From JBGPLJ01 sp035644395 (GTDB lineage Bacteria > Pseudomonadota > Gammaproteobacteria > Steroidobacterales > Steroidobacteraceae), in contig DASQOR010000077.1 of assembly GCA_035644395.1 (NCBI GenBank), positions 1 to 64,000 of the forward strand: a DNA stretch of 64,000 bases, written 5' to 3'. Of this stretch, positions 1-8,183 are shown in pieces. The first letter of the stretch is position 1, and every line of letters starts with the position of its first letter. The translations under genes and the position numbers were made by a program. Under the pieces are notes generated by a model. That model saw nothing but the letters and a program-made list of their open reading frames with translations, was not told where the DNA came from and made no database searches.

Positions 1-1037
1 TTGAGCGTCGACACGCGCGGGCTCGAAAGCACGCGGGCATTGCCCTGCGTCGCCAGGAGGTCGATGAACGCGTTGAAGTCCGGCGTATCGACCGAAAGCA
101 TGAATGCGCCGCCGAAGGGCGTCGTCTGGAATCCGTTGACCGGGTTGCCCGGGCTTACATCGATCGGTCCGGTGATACCGGAGTGCAGCGGCACGTCGTT
201 GAAGGATTGCGGTCCGGCCTGCCCGATGGAAAACGTATGGCTGGCATCGTGCAGGATCACCGCCCAGTTGATGCCCGCCTGAAAGCCGTCGGACAGCTGG
301 ACTTCCACGATCTTGGCCTCGAGCAGGACCTGGCGCGTCATCGTGCCTTCGACGCTCGCGAGGTAGTCGCCAACGTCACGCAGTTCGGTCGGCGTGGCGC
401 GGACGGCGATGATCCCGGCCTCGGCATTGGTGACGACGCTGCGATCGGGCCCGGAGCCTACGATTGCGCGCACGCTCGCCTCGAGGTCGACCCAGAACTT
501 GCTGAGCGATTGCGTGAGGATGGCGGTGCCGGTGATTTCCTGGGAACCCTCGCGATCGCCACCCGACCTGAACACGCCGTTCCCGGTCGAGTTCGAGTCG
601 CCCTGTCCATTCTGGCCGTTGCGCGAGCCGTTGTCGGTGATCTGTCCGGAACTCACCCGCGTGCGGGAAATTCCGCTGCGCTGGATATCGAGATAATTCA
701 CGCGAAAGACGCGCGTCTGCACGGTCGCCGGCAGGACGACGAAGCCGGAGCTCACGCGTCGGTAGTCGTAGCCATAGAGCTCCTTCACCGCATCCAGCGC
801 TTCGGCGACCGTGACGTGCCGCATCTTGAGCGTAATGTTCCCGGCGACCTCTGGATGCACCAGCATGTTGTAGTGCGTGCCCTCGACGAGGCCATTGAAG
901 AAGGATTGCGCGGGCGCTGCGTTCACTTCGATATCGAAGCGCTCCTCCTGGATCGGAGCGTCCGCAGCGATCGCTGCGGTGAAGCCGCTGCAGGCCAGCA
1001 GCAGCCAGGCAAACCCAGGTATGCGACGCGTGCTCAT
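1..1037 (-). CDS. mshL: MSHA pilus secretin MshL, C-terminal part beyond window
   Basis: Outer-membrane secretin through which the MSHA type IV pilus fibre leaves the cell. The frame is open from the ATG at 1037 to the window edge, so about 345 N-terminal residues are present of a protein usually near 550. The export signal contains a possible lipobox (LLAC, Cys16). Residues ~35-95 (including MRHVTVAEALDAVKELYG) form the STN/secretin N-terminal domain. A Ser/Asn/Gly-rich loop follows at ~130-165, and the start of the secretin core lies near residue 240 (LLEAKIVEVQLSDGFQAG). The start ATG overlaps the stop of mshK by ATGA, so translation is probably coupled. Last visible gene of a five-gene minus-strand operon. 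MshL is preferred over PilQ because of the mshJ-mshK neighbours. Confidence 0.88.
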   Translation of the reverse strand, partial: MSTRRIPGFAWLLLACSGFTAAIAADAPIQEERFDIEVNAAPAQSFFNGLVEGTHYNMLVHPEVAGNITLKMRHVTVAEALDAVKELYGYDYRRVSSGFVVLPATVQTRVFRVNYLDIQRSGISRTRVSSGQITDNGSRNGQNGQGDSNSTGNGVFRSGGDREGSQEITGTAILTQSLSKFWVDLEASVRAIVGSGPDRSVVTNAEAGIIAVRATPTELRDVGDYLASVEGTMTRQVLLEAKIVEVQLSDGFQAGINWAVILHDASHTFSIGQAGPQSFNDVPLHSGITGPIDVSPGNPVNGFQTTPFGGAFMLSVDTPDFNAFIDLLATQGNARVLSSPRVSTL

Positions 1038-1426
1038 GGCGAAACCTCATGCGACTCGGGCGTAGGCGACTCGGCTCGAGCCGCCTCGGTTTTGGGGGGA
1101 TTCATACGCACTTTCATGGCAAGCGATGCGATACGAATCGTGTACAGGCGGCCGTGACGTTCGTAGCGAACGCCGTCGGCAAGAATCTCGACGATCTGCA
1201 CATCGCCGAGCCGGTCGCCCGCCGTCACGACCTTGCCGTTGACGATGGCGACGCGGCGCGCGGCGGACGTGAACACCGCCGAAACGGAGTATTCGCTGAT
1301 GGCGCGCGCACCGGCCGTGCGTCTGACGCTGTAGGGCCGCGTCGGATCGGAAAGCGGATCGGCGGCCACGGTTGAAGCGACGAGCAACAGCGCGGCGAAT
1401 GTCCTGATGCAGCGACCGGCGATCAT
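1034..1426 (-). CDS. mshK: MSHA biogenesis protein MshK
   Basis: Small periplasmic protein of the MSHA pilus machinery, 130 residues. An N-terminal signal peptide (residues ~1-22, ending AADP) is followed by DPTRPY, the hallmark opening of PilP/MshK/GspC-like pilus and secretion proteins, and then a compact beta domain (VSAVFTSAARRVAIVNGKVV, GDRLGDVQIVEI). Such proteins link the inner-membrane assembly platform to the secretin. The start at 1426 was chosen over an upstream in-frame codon because it gives a clean signal peptide and an ATGA overlap with mshJ. The stop overlaps the mshL start in the same way. The C-terminal tail is Pro/Glu/Ser-rich. Family sequence conservation is low, so the assignment rests on length, the DPTRP motif and position. 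Confidence 0.85.
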   Translation of the reverse strand: MIAGRCIRTFAALLLVASTVAADPLSDPTRPYSVRRTAGARAISEYSVSAVFTSAARRVAIVNGKVVTAGDRLGDVQIVEILADGVRYERHGRLYTIRIASLAMKVRMNPPKTEAARAESPTPESHEVSP

Positions 1427-2133
1427 GGCGCGACTCCGGCGGGCTTCCTCGCGGCAGCGAGCGGCCGCATCGAGGAGCCGACTCCCAGCCACTCCGGCTC
1501 GGTCCCGAGCGTCGCGATCTCGATCCGCACGACATTGCGCGGATGCTTGTCGACCTTCAGGTCGAGCGCGCGCCAATAGAAATGCCATGGCAGGCGCTCG
1601 AGCGACTTCAGATACGCCAGCACGCTCAGGTAATCGCCGGCGACGGTGATTTCGACGGGATGCAGGTAAGGGCCGGTCGCCGGAGTCGACACATTGTCGG
1701 CCGGTACGAGCGGCAGCGGCGCGAGATTGCGCAGGCTGACGAGCCGCAGATCCTGCTGGCCCGCCAGTACGTCGCGTACGACCTGCACCACGCGATCCGG
1801 CGGCAGGAGCTCCGCTGCCTGCGAACCAAGCTCGGAGTTCACGCTGCTCAGGCGCAGGCGCACGGTCTGCTCGCGTTGCACGGCATCGTTGAGACGCGCC
1901 GACGCGACATCGACCGCCGAAACGCCGGCGGCGGTCGAGGGGCTGGCCGTCGCCGCGAGCGTATCAAGGACGGCTTGCGCGGCCTGCTCGCGGCGTTCGA
2001 GCGGCCCCATGAGAGCCTGTTGCCACAACAGGGCGACGAGACCGAGCGCGGCCGCGAATACAAGTGCGCGCTCGCGCAGGCTCATGCCGTTCACGCGGGT
2101 GGCCATTGTCTCGATGTAACTCACTGCGCTCAT
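1423..2133 (-). CDS. mshJ: MSHA biogenesis protein MshJ (PilO-like)
   Basis: Inner-membrane assembly-platform protein, 236 residues, the PilO/GspM-like partner of the PilN-like protein encoded just upstream. One transmembrane segment near residues 25-42 (ALVFAAALGLVALLWQQAL) is followed by a periplasmic heptad-like region (~45-110, Ala/Gln/Arg-rich) and an alpha/beta domain with VSLRNLAPLPLV and LHPVEITVAGDYLSVLAYL. The latter is the pattern usual in PilO/MshJ ferredoxin-like domains. The ATG at 2133 overlaps the stop of the preceding gene (ATGA) and is chosen over longer in-frame extensions that run antisense-like through that gene. Likely acts in a PilM-PilN-PilO-PilP-type complex. Confidence 0.85.
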   Translation of the reverse strand: MSAVSYIETMATRVNGMSLRERALVFAAALGLVALLWQQALMGPLERREQAAQAVLDTLAATASPSTAAGVSAVDVASARLNDAVQREQTVRLRLSSVNSELGSQAAELLPPDRVVQVVRDVLAGQQDLRLVSLRNLAPLPLVPADNVSTPATGPYLHPVEITVAGDYLSVLAYLKSLERLPWHFYWRALDLKVDKHPRNVVRIEIATLGTEPEWLGVGSSMRPLAAARKPAGVAP

Positions 2134-2771
2134 GAGCCTGCGTTCGCCGGGCGCTTGTGCTCGAGCCTGGAGTCCGAGAGGCGGAAGAGCAGCGGAGCTG
2201 CGGCCGCCTTGCCGGCGGTGACTGGCGGCTCGCCGATCTCCACGTGATCGAAGCGTGCGCCCGAGAGCGCCGGCTCCTGCTGGAGCTCTTCGAGATAACG
2301 CGGAACGAGACGCGAATCGACCGTGGCGCCTGCTACCGACATGCTGCGGCCGGCACCGCCAAACGAGATGCCTTCGAGCCACAGGCCATCGATGCGGCGG
2401 CGAGCGAGAGCTTCGAGTCGTGGAGCAAAGCCTTCGGTCGTGCCGCCGGCGCCGGAGCGCAGAGCGGCGAGCGCGCGGGCGCGCCGATCGAGCTCCTCGC
2501 TCAGTGCCTTGATTCGCGATTCGATTTCCGCGGGATTCGCCTGAGCCGCGAGGGCGGCGCTACCCGTCGCGAGATTCGCGGCCTGCAGCCGGCCCTGCTG
2601 CGCGATCCGCGTGACCTCACGCTCCAGCCGCCCCACTTTCCAGTTTCCGTAGGCCCAGAGTCCGATCAGGGCAACGGTAATCGTGACGACGCCGAACGCG
2701 ATCGTGCGCGAGGAGAAGATCCGCCGCTCGGCGCGAAAGATCGGCTGATAGAGATTGATCTGTTGACGCAT
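2130..2771 (-). CDS. PilN-domain pilus assembly protein of the MSHA cluster
   Basis: Inner-membrane protein of 213 residues with the typical PilN opening MRQQINLYQPIFRAERRIFS. The cytoplasmic INLYxP-type motif of PilN binds the PilM-like ATPase-fold protein (here MshI). One transmembrane helix lies at ~25-43 (TIAFGVVTITVALIGLWAYG), followed by a coiled-coil-prone stretch (~48-110) and a periplasmic domain (GLWLEGISFGGAGRSMSVAG, a canonical fimbrial PilN pattern). It sits between mshI, whose stop is 15 bases upstream, and mshJ, which it overlaps by four bases. Many MSHA loci carry this gene under names such as mshI2, so I leave the symbol empty. Confidence 0.85.
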   Translation of the reverse strand: MRQQINLYQPIFRAERRIFSSRTIAFGVVTITVALIGLWAYGNWKVGRLEREVTRIAQQGRLQAANLATGSAALAAQANPAEIESRIKALSEELDRRARALAALRSGAGGTTEGFAPRLEALARRRIDGLWLEGISFGGAGRSMSVAGATVDSRLVPRYLEELQQEPALSGARFDHVEIGEPPVTAGKAAAAPLLFRLSDSRLEHKRPANAGS

Positions 2772-2786
2772 GACTTGGGCCGCGCG

Positions 2787-3734
2787 CTACAGCGCCGGAG
2801 CGTCGTCCCTGAGCGCCGCGCCCACGGCGTACAGACAGGCTTGCTGCAATTCGCTTGTCGGCTGTTCGCGACAATCGAGCACGCCGGAAAGATCGAGCAG
2901 GTGCACGCGCAGATTCGTTTCCCGGCCGAGGTCGGTGGCGAGCGAGGCCGCCTGCGGCGAGTTCGGCGCTATCACGAGATCGCTGATCGGCGTCTGTCCG
3001 AGCGAGCTCTCGTAGTAGTCAAGGGAGCGCTGCAGTTCGAGTGCGAGCGCGCTGGCGTCGATCGAACCCGTTGTCATCGGGACGCCGTCGGCACCCGGCT
3101 CGCCGGCGCCGACACGGGCGAATTCCACGTGACGCGCGAGATGCAGGACTCCCTGACGGGTCAGGACCAGCTGACCGTGGGTCGGCTCGAGCACGAGCAA
3201 CGCGACTCCGATCTGATCCTGCGGCAGGAGTGCGCTGATGTTGCGCAGGCAGAGCTCCGGGATGTCGATGCTTTCGAGGCCCGGAGCGACCGGAGCGATC
3301 ATCGCCGAGCAGCGCGCCACGGCAGCGCTCCGCGCGGCGACGGCATACATCATTCGCGCCTGTCCGCGGCGCTCCTGCGCCGGCAGTTCGAAGACGTCGA
3401 CGACGGCATCATCGATGTGAAAGTCGATGGCATCCCGCAGCCGCCAGCGCACCGCCGACTTGAGCTCCCCCGCCTGCACGTCGGGAGCTTCGACCATTAC
3501 CAATTGATAGTCTTCGTAACTCAGCGATGCGGTGACCGCCATGCGGCCGAAATCGAGCACTCGTGCAGCGGCTTCCAGGCCAGGAATGTCCGTGGACGCG
3601 GCGCCGTAAGGCACGACAGCGCAATGCTCGAGACGCGGGCGCTGGCCGCGCGCGCGGCGGACGACTGCCAGCGAAACGTGATCCGCGCCGGCATGTACAC
3701 CGCCACGCAGTCCGCTCTTGCGGGACCTCGGCAT
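2787..3734 (-). CDS. mshI: MSHA biogenesis protein MshI (PilM-like)
   Basis: Cytoplasmic actin-fold PilM-like protein that anchors the pilus assembly platform by binding the PilN-like protein next door. With the ATG at 3734 it has 315 residues. Features include SLSYEDYQLVMVEAPDV, VRWRLRDAIDFHIDDAVVDV (the SHS2 insert region typical of PilM) and the sugar-kinase-like C-terminus. The start is uncertain. A strong Shine-Dalgarno core (GGAGG) on the minus strand lies about 16 bases before the ATG at 3734, which is too far. It is only about 4-5 bases before an in-frame TTG at 3746, so the real start may be that TTG. A longer frame to 3887 exists but looks Arg-rich and unlike the family. Confidence 0.83.
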   Translation of the reverse strand: MPRSRKSGLRGGVHAGADHVSLAVVRRARGQRPRLEHCAVVPYGAASTDIPGLEAAARVLDFGRMAVTASLSYEDYQLVMVEAPDVQAGELKSAVRWRLRDAIDFHIDDAVVDVFELPAQERRGQARMMYAVAARSAAVARCSAMIAPVAPGLESIDIPELCLRNISALLPQDQIGVALLVLEPTHGQLVLTRQGVLHLARHVEFARVGAGEPGADGVPMTTGSIDASALALELQRSLDYYESSLGQTPISDLVIAPNSPQAASLATDLGRETNLRVHLLDLSGVLDCREQPTSELQQACLYAVGAALRDDAPAL

Positions 3735-3883
3735 CAGTGAGATCAATGCGCCTCCTTTGATGCGCAACTGCCGGCGACCACTCTCCCAGCGGGAGCGCGG
3801 CGCCTTGAAGTCCCTTAACGGTGCAAGCAGGCGTTTCTTGAGGGCTTTTCCCGAGTGAACGCGGATCGTCGCAACTCGAGTGA

Positions 3884-3907
3884 GCACTGCCTCACGCTTT
3901 GCAGTGC
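3884..3907. repeat. Inverted repeat between acyltransferase-like gene and mshI
   Basis: Perfect 7-base arms GCACTGC and GCAGTGC with a 10-base loop, just downstream of the minus-strand gene ending at 3917 and upstream of mshI. There is no T-run on either strand, so it is at best a weak or Rho-assisted terminator, or an operator for the msh operon. Confidence 0.35.
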
Positions 3908-3916
3908 GTTGCGGGG

Positions 3917-5017
3917 CTAGATGCTGAGATCAATCCTGCGGCGATGGAGCGCTGCCGCCACCAGATACCAGAACAGCAGGTTTGCCAGGGCGTAGGCCAG
4001 CGAACCGTTCAGCGCGCCGGCCCAAGGCAGGAAGGCATTGAGGTACAGCCACGCGGACGCGGATATCGGCGGGTCGCCGACCGCAACGACCTGCCAGAGC
4101 GTCGCCGCGAGCAGTTCCGAACCCGTATAGAGAAGAATCGAATTCATGCCGATGGCGATCAGAGGGCGCGCCCAGGTGCGAACACCGCGAACATCGATCA
4201 GCCAGTAACCGACGGCAAACAATTCAAGCGCCGCCCCGGCGGTGAACAACACGAAGGCCGGCGACCACAGGCTCTTGTTGATTGGAAAGAACGCATGCCA
4301 CGCAAGCCCCGCCATGAGCAGTGCAACCCCGGCGACGACCAGATTTCGCGCGCCACCATCGCGATCGCCCGCTCGCAGCAGCCAGGTGCCGGTCAGCACG
4401 CCGATGAGTGCCGTCGACGTCGCCGGCAATGTGCCGAGCAAGCCTTCGGGATCCCACGTCTGGCGCCACAAGTGCGTGCCGAACACGGCGCGATCGATGC
4501 GTGCGCCGAAATTCCCGGCAGGAGACAGGTCTCCACCCATCGCCATCAGCAGGGCGTAGGCGACGAGCAACGTAATGGCGGCGACCAGGCGCCCGCGGGT
4601 ACGCAGAAATACGGCGAGCGTCGCGGCAAGGCCGAACACGAGGCCGATCCTCTGCAGCACGCCGGGAATGCGCCATCGACCAAGGTCAAAGTCGGGATAG
4701 CCATTCAACAAGACGCCGATGCCGATGAGAATGAGTGCGCGTGTCCAACATTTGCCGAGGAAACGGGCATCCGCCATACCCCGCTCCCGCGCCGATACGA
4801 TTGCGAATGCAAGTGCCGCGCCGGCGATGAAGACAAAGAAGGGAAAGACCAGGTCGGTCGGTGTGCATCCATTCCACTGTGCGTGGCGGAGTGGCGCGTA
4901 CACAGCGGCCCAGTCGCCCGGATTGTTCACGACGATCATCGCGGCGATCGTGAGGCCGCGGAAGGCATCGAGTGACGCGAGCCGCCGCCGCGGCTGGGTT
5001 AGCGGAACGCGAACCAC
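3917..5017 (-). CDS. Heparan-glucosaminide acetyltransferase-like (DUF5009) membrane protein
   Basis: Polytopic inner-membrane protein, about 366 residues and 10-11 hydrophobic segments, of the family related to human HGSNAT and bacterial DUF1624/DUF5009 proteins. These are thought to move acetyl groups from cytosolic acetyl-CoA across the membrane to sugar substrates. Diagnostic blocks are LASLDAFRGLTIAAMIVVNN and RHAQWNGCTPTDLVFPFFVF; the His before QWNG matches the family's proposed active-site His. The C-terminal half carries IAIGMNSILLY, also typical. Start: a GTG at 5017 gives the usual short lead-in to SLDAFRG and overlaps the upstream DUF2182 gene by 19 bases. The long ATG frame to 5236 lies inside that gene and is rejected. 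The bacterial substrate is unknown. Confidence 0.72.
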   Translation of the reverse strand: MVRVPLTQPRRRLASLDAFRGLTIAAMIVVNNPGDWAAVYAPLRHAQWNGCTPTDLVFPFFVFIAGAALAFAIVSARERGMADARFLGKCWTRALILIGIGVLLNGYPDFDLGRWRIPGVLQRIGLVFGLAATLAVFLRTRGRLVAAITLLVAYALLMAMGGDLSPAGNFGARIDRAVFGTHLWRQTWDPEGLLGTLPATSTALIGVLTGTWLLRAGDRDGGARNLVVAGVALLMAGLAWHAFFPINKSLWSPAFVLFTAGAALELFAVGYWLIDVRGVRTWARPLIAIGMNSILLYTGSELLAATLWQVVAVGDPPISASAWLYLNAFLPWAGALNGSLAYALANLLFWYLVAAALHRRRIDLSI

Positions 5018-5775
5018 AGGCCCGCGCCGATCAGGAGGATGCCGCTCAATCGGCCGCCACGAGTCCAGGGCGGCAAGACACGCTCGAGCAGCACGAAGAT
5101 GGTGATGGCGGCGATCCAGACGAGGTTCATGACTCCGCCGACGAACAGCAGCAGCATCAGCGCCCCGCAGCAACCGAGGCAGTAGAGACCGTGTTCGAGT
5201 CCCATGCGCCACGCCCCGGTGCTCCAAGGCCGCCAATGTGCCGTGACGAAACTCGCGGGCGAATGACAGGACCTGAGGCAGGTCTGCTTGAACGGAGTGA
5301 TCTGATAGAGCCCCGCTGCCATCAAGAGGACGCCGCCGAGCAGCGGGCTCCGCAATTCCATCATCGGTGACAGCAGCAGCGTGTCGGCGAGCAAACCCTG
5401 CAGAAGGGTCGCGACCAGGCTGAATGCGGTCCAGACCACCAGGTAGCCGCCGGCAAAAGCGTAGACGCGCGTTGCGGTGCCGGCCTGCAGCTCGCTACGC
5501 CGTACGACAGCTGCATAAATAAGGAGTGCGGGCGCGGCCGACGGCAGCATCATGCCGCACATCATCACGAGCCACATGGCGAAGAGTAGAAAGTCCGCGC
5601 GCGGCGAGGCCCGCGGCGCCATCATCCAGGCGGCGCTGCCCGACATGCCGCCGTTCATGTCGATCGCCATCGGGATGATCCAGGCCCAGGCGAGCAAGAC
5701 CGCAATGGCAAGGGATCCGCCGACGAGCCAGCGGTCACGCAGGAGCGCCGTTTCGAGCGCGCTGCGCCGGATCAC
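4999..5775 (-). CDS. DUF2182 predicted metal-binding integral membrane protein
   Basis: About 258 residues with six or so hydrophobic segments. It carries the DUF2182 signature WLVMMCGMMLPSAAPALLI (Met-rich), YLVVWTAFSLVATLLQ, and a Cys-containing block ITPFKQTCLRSCHSPASF followed by HGLYCLGCCGALM. The Met/Cys-rich membrane residues are why the family is annotated as metal-binding, though its function is not established to my knowledge. The GTG start at 5775 lies 13 bases after the stop of the DUF1326 gene; a longer frame upstream would cover that gene and is rejected. DUF1326 and DUF2182 genes often occur together, which supports a shared function, possibly in metal handling. Confidence 0.8.
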   Translation of the reverse strand: MIRRSALETALLRDRWLVGGSLAIAVLLAWAWIIPMAIDMNGGMSGSAAWMMAPRASPRADFLLFAMWLVMMCGMMLPSAAPALLIYAAVVRRSELQAGTATRVYAFAGGYLVVWTAFSLVATLLQGLLADTLLLSPMMELRSPLLGGVLLMAAGLYQITPFKQTCLRSCHSPASFVTAHWRPWSTGAWRMGLEHGLYCLGCCGALMLLLFVGGVMNLVWIAAITIFVLLERVLPPWTRGGRLSGILLIGAGLWFAFR

Positions 5776-5788
5776 TTGCAGGCGCCCG

Positions 5789-6424
5789 TCAGCGGACGAC
5801 GCCGTGCGTGCTCCAGTGTATTTGCGCGAGGTGCGCGTGCGTGTTGTCGAACCGCAGATCGATGTCGCCCTGCGTTTGCGCCTTGCCGGCCGTGAATTCG
5901 GCTTCCGAGAACTCGAAACCGGTCGGCAGGGACACGTGCACACGATGCGGGTTGCCGGTGACGGGATTGGCGATCGGGCTGGCGGTCGAGTCGATGAGCC
6001 CCGGCACCGTGACCAAGGCGGTGCCCTTCTTCACATCGATCTTGAGATCGATGCGTTTGTAGAGCGTCGGCAGGTTCTTGCTGACCATCGCAGCGAAGAC
6101 ATTCCAGATCAGCGTTCCGGGTTCCGTTTCGCGACCGTGCGCGATGGCGTCGAGCGCCGCCCGCTGTTCGGTGTCTGCCCGCTCATCGATTACCGCCTGA
6201 AAGGTGCCGTTGCCGAGATGAATGGGTCCGGGCCACATGCCGAAGATGCCCCAGCGCAGCCCGTCGAGCTTCACCTTGCCGAAGTGGCCCTTGTCGACCT
6301 GCACGAATGTGTGCGCACGGCAGTGCCCGTGCGACGGCAGCGCATTGAACTGGCAGGGACAGCCCACGTAGCAGTTGCAGTTCGCGAATTCCGTTCCTTC
6401 AATCGACCATTCGACGAGTGCCAT
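5789..6424 (-). CDS. DUF1326 domain-containing protein
   Basis: Cytosolic-looking protein of 211 residues, full length for the DUF1326 family. The N-terminus has the conserved Cys-rich motif NCNCYVGCPCQF (residues ~15-26) and GHCRAH, which look like a metal-binding site. The rest has the family pattern HFGKVKLDGLRWGI, PGPIHLGNGT and FDNTHAHLAQIHWSTHG. A ribosome-binding site (AGAGGG on the minus strand) sits six to seven bases before the ATG at 6424. It lies 21 bases downstream of a tRNA-Gly gene on the same strand and may be co-transcribed with it. The downstream neighbour is DUF2182. Function unknown. Confidence 0.85.
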   Translation of the reverse strand: MALVEWSIEGTEFANCNCYVGCPCQFNALPSHGHCRAHTFVQVDKGHFGKVKLDGLRWGIFGMWPGPIHLGNGTFQAVIDERADTEQRAALDAIAHGRETEPGTLIWNVFAAMVSKNLPTLYKRIDLKIDVKKGTALVTVPGLIDSTASPIANPVTGNPHRVHVSLPTGFEFSEAEFTAGKAQTQGDIDLRFDNTHAHLAQIHWSTHGVVR

Positions 6425-6445
6425 GGCCTGCCCTCTTTTTTGTAG

Positions 6446-6519
6446 TGGAGCGGGTGATGGGAATCGAACCCACGTTAGTAGCTTGGGAAGCTACAGTTCT
6501 ACCATTGAACTACACCCGC
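6446..6519 (-). tRNA. tRNA-Gly (anticodon CCC)
   Basis: Folds as a complete cloverleaf on the minus strand: acceptor stem GCGGGTG paired with CACCCGC, D arm GTTC...GAAC, anticodon stem GTAGC/GCTAC with loop TTCCCAA (anticodon CCC), and a T arm with TTCGATT loop. The CCA tail is encoded (TGG at 6446-6448 on the plus strand). CCC reads GGG codons, the minor glycine isoacceptor. Confidence 0.95.
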
Positions 6520-6530
6520 ATCGCCCGGCG

Positions 6531-6560
6531 ATTCTAGGAGTCCGGGGGCGCAATACACAA
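6531..6560 (-). promoter_or_regulatory. Candidate promoter of tRNA-Gly
   Basis: Minus-strand -35 TTGTGT (6555-6560), 18-base spacer, -10 TAGAAT (6531-6536). This places the start of transcription about five bases before the tRNA 5' end. The spacer is GC-rich, as in stringently controlled stable-RNA promoters. Confidence 0.4.
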
Positions 6561-6675
6561 CAAGTCCGCGATTTGCGCCGGCGACGGACCGCGCTCACGC
6601 GTGCCGATCGCCGCCGGGCCGGCCGATCGCGCTATCCTGCTCCTCCGCGCCAGTCTTTTGACACCCGGATCTTGC

Positions 6676-7362
6676 ATGACAACCGAGGGAAACCGTCGCT
6701 CCGTACGCAGTTTCGTCCTGCGGTCCGGACGCATCACCGTGGCGCAGGAGCGTGCGCTGGCAGAATTCGGGTCGCGCTACGTGATCGACTCGTCGACGGC
6801 GCTCGACCTGGACGTGATCTTCGGCCGACGCGCGCCGCGCGTGATCGAAATTGGCTTCGGTCATGGCGAAAATCTGCTGGCGCTTGCCGCCAAGGCTCCC
6901 GAGCAGGATTTCCTAGGCATCGAGGTGCATCGTCCCGGGGTCGGGAAGCTCCTGCTCGAAGCCGCGGCACTCGGCCTTGGGAACCTGCGCGTGATCAGCC
7001 GGGATGCAGTCGAAGTGCTCAACGAGCAGCTAGCCGATGCTTGCTGCGATGAACTGCTGATCTTTTTTCCCGATCCCTGGCCGAAGAAGCGTCATCACAA
7101 GCGCCGCCTGGTACAAGCGGCGTTTTGCGAGCTTGCAGCACGCAAGCTCAGGCCGGGCGGCGTGTTGCGGCTTGCAACGGACTGGCAGGACTACGCGCAG
7201 CAGATGCTTGAAACGCTGCGTCAATGCACTGCGCTTGAGAATCTGGACGCGGATGGCGGCTTTTGCGCGCGCCCGGCAAACCGGCCGCCAACGCACTTTG
7301 AAAGACGGGGCGCCCGGCTTGGCCATTCGGTCTGGGACCTGGCCTTTCGCCGCCGGGCGTGA
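6676..7362 (+). CDS. trmB: tRNA (guanine-N7)-methyltransferase TrmB
   Basis: SAM-dependent enzyme that makes m7G46 in tRNA variable loops. 228 residues from the ATG at 6676, the usual length for TrmB. The N-terminal RSFVLRSGRIT is characteristic of the family. SAM-binding motif I is IEIGFGHGENLL (residues ~58-69). The catalytic/tRNA-binding motif FFPDPWPKKRHHKRR lies at ~132-146, and the C-terminal TxFERRG-type signature reads THFERRGARLGHSVWDL. An in-frame upstream ATG at 6601 is rejected because it adds a non-family extension. It converges with the marC-like gene, whose stop lies 8 bases away. Confidence 0.95.
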   Translation: MTTEGNRRSVRSFVLRSGRITVAQERALAEFGSRYVIDSSTALDLDVIFGRRAPRVIEIGFGHGENLLALAAKAPEQDFLGIEVHRPGVGKLLLEAAALGLGNLRVISRDAVEVLNEQLADACCDELLIFFPDPWPKKRHHKRRLVQAAFCELAARKLRPGGVLRLATDWQDYAQQMLETLRQCTALENLDADGGFCARPANRPPTHFERRGARLGHSVWDLAFRRRA

Positions 7363-7370
7363 GTCGCATC

Positions 7371-7994
7371 CTAGCCGAAGCTCGCCTTCAACCCGTCGAC
7401 CACGTACTGCACCGCGAGTGCGCCCAGCACAACACCCGACAGGCGACCAACGACATTGGCGCCTGTGATTCCCATGATGCGGTTGACAGCCGGTGCGATC
7501 CTCAACAACAGGAGAGTGATGAGAAGGACCGCGGCGACCACCCCCAACAACGCTGCAAACAGCAGCGGCTGATGGCCGTGAGCGCCAAACGTGAGGAGAA
7601 TGGTCGCGAGGGCGCCGGGCCCCGCAATAAACGGAAAGGCCAGCGGAAATACCGAGATATCGTCGCGATGACGGGCTTCGTCCTGTTCGGTCGTCGTCGC
7701 CGTGCGCGCACCGGATTGACGAACGAAAACCATGTCGAGCGCGATCAGGAACAGGACCAGGCCGCCAAAGATCCGGAATGAGTCCAGCGTGATCCCCATG
7801 ACCTTGAGGAATGCGGCACCGCCAAATGCAAAGAGCGTAAGGATGATTCCGGCGACCATGACGGCCTTGCTCGACATGCGCCGCGTGTATTCAGGGTTTG
7901 CCCCCTCCGTCATTGCCGCGAAGATCGGGATGAGAGAAACCGGTTCAACGACAGCGAAGAACACGACGGAAAACTTGATAACTTCTTCGATCAT
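7371..7994 (-). CDS. MarC family integral membrane protein
   Basis: 207 residues, six hydrophobic segments, full-length member of the MarC (UPF0056) family. Family signatures seen are FFAVVEPVSLIPIFAAMT near the N-terminus, FPLAFPFIAGPGALATILL in the middle and VVGRLSGVVLGALAVQYVVDGL at the C-terminus. The family was once linked to multiple antibiotic resistance, but its transport role is unproven. There is no obvious Shine-Dalgarno before the ATG at 7994. It stands alone between trmB (convergent) and a small acidic protein gene (divergent). Confidence 0.9.
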   Translation of the reverse strand: MIEEVIKFSVVFFAVVEPVSLIPIFAAMTEGANPEYTRRMSSKAVMVAGIILTLFAFGGAAFLKVMGITLDSFRIFGGLVLFLIALDMVFVRQSGARTATTTEQDEARHRDDISVFPLAFPFIAGPGALATILLTFGAHGHQPLLFAALLGVVAAVLLITLLLLRIAPAVNRIMGITGANVVGRLSGVVLGALAVQYVVDGLKASFG

Positions 7995-8183
7995 GATGCT
8001 TTGCGACAGGAGAAATCAGGCGCTGACACCGGATTTCGGGGTTGCCGCACACTCGGGTTGGGGAACAGAATGAATTGGCGGTCGCAATCCGTTGTCGTGG
8101 GCTCACCGGAACAGGCGCGAAGGATAGCAGCGGCGATCACCTCGACGCACGGTTGGCGAGGAGTTCAGGCGAAGGAGTCGGTC

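Noticed and set aside
183..1157. 324-residue plus-strand frame opposite mshL
   Set aside because: Antisense shadow; the minus strand encodes a continuous secretin N-terminus.
2157..3740. 527-residue plus-strand frame across the msh operon
   Set aside because: Antisense to two genes with clear pilus-protein motifs; no domain or start signal of its own.
6446..6675. Integration site at tRNA-Gly
   Set aside because: No direct repeat of the tRNA 3' end and no integrase on either side; the flanks are ordinary chromosomal genes.
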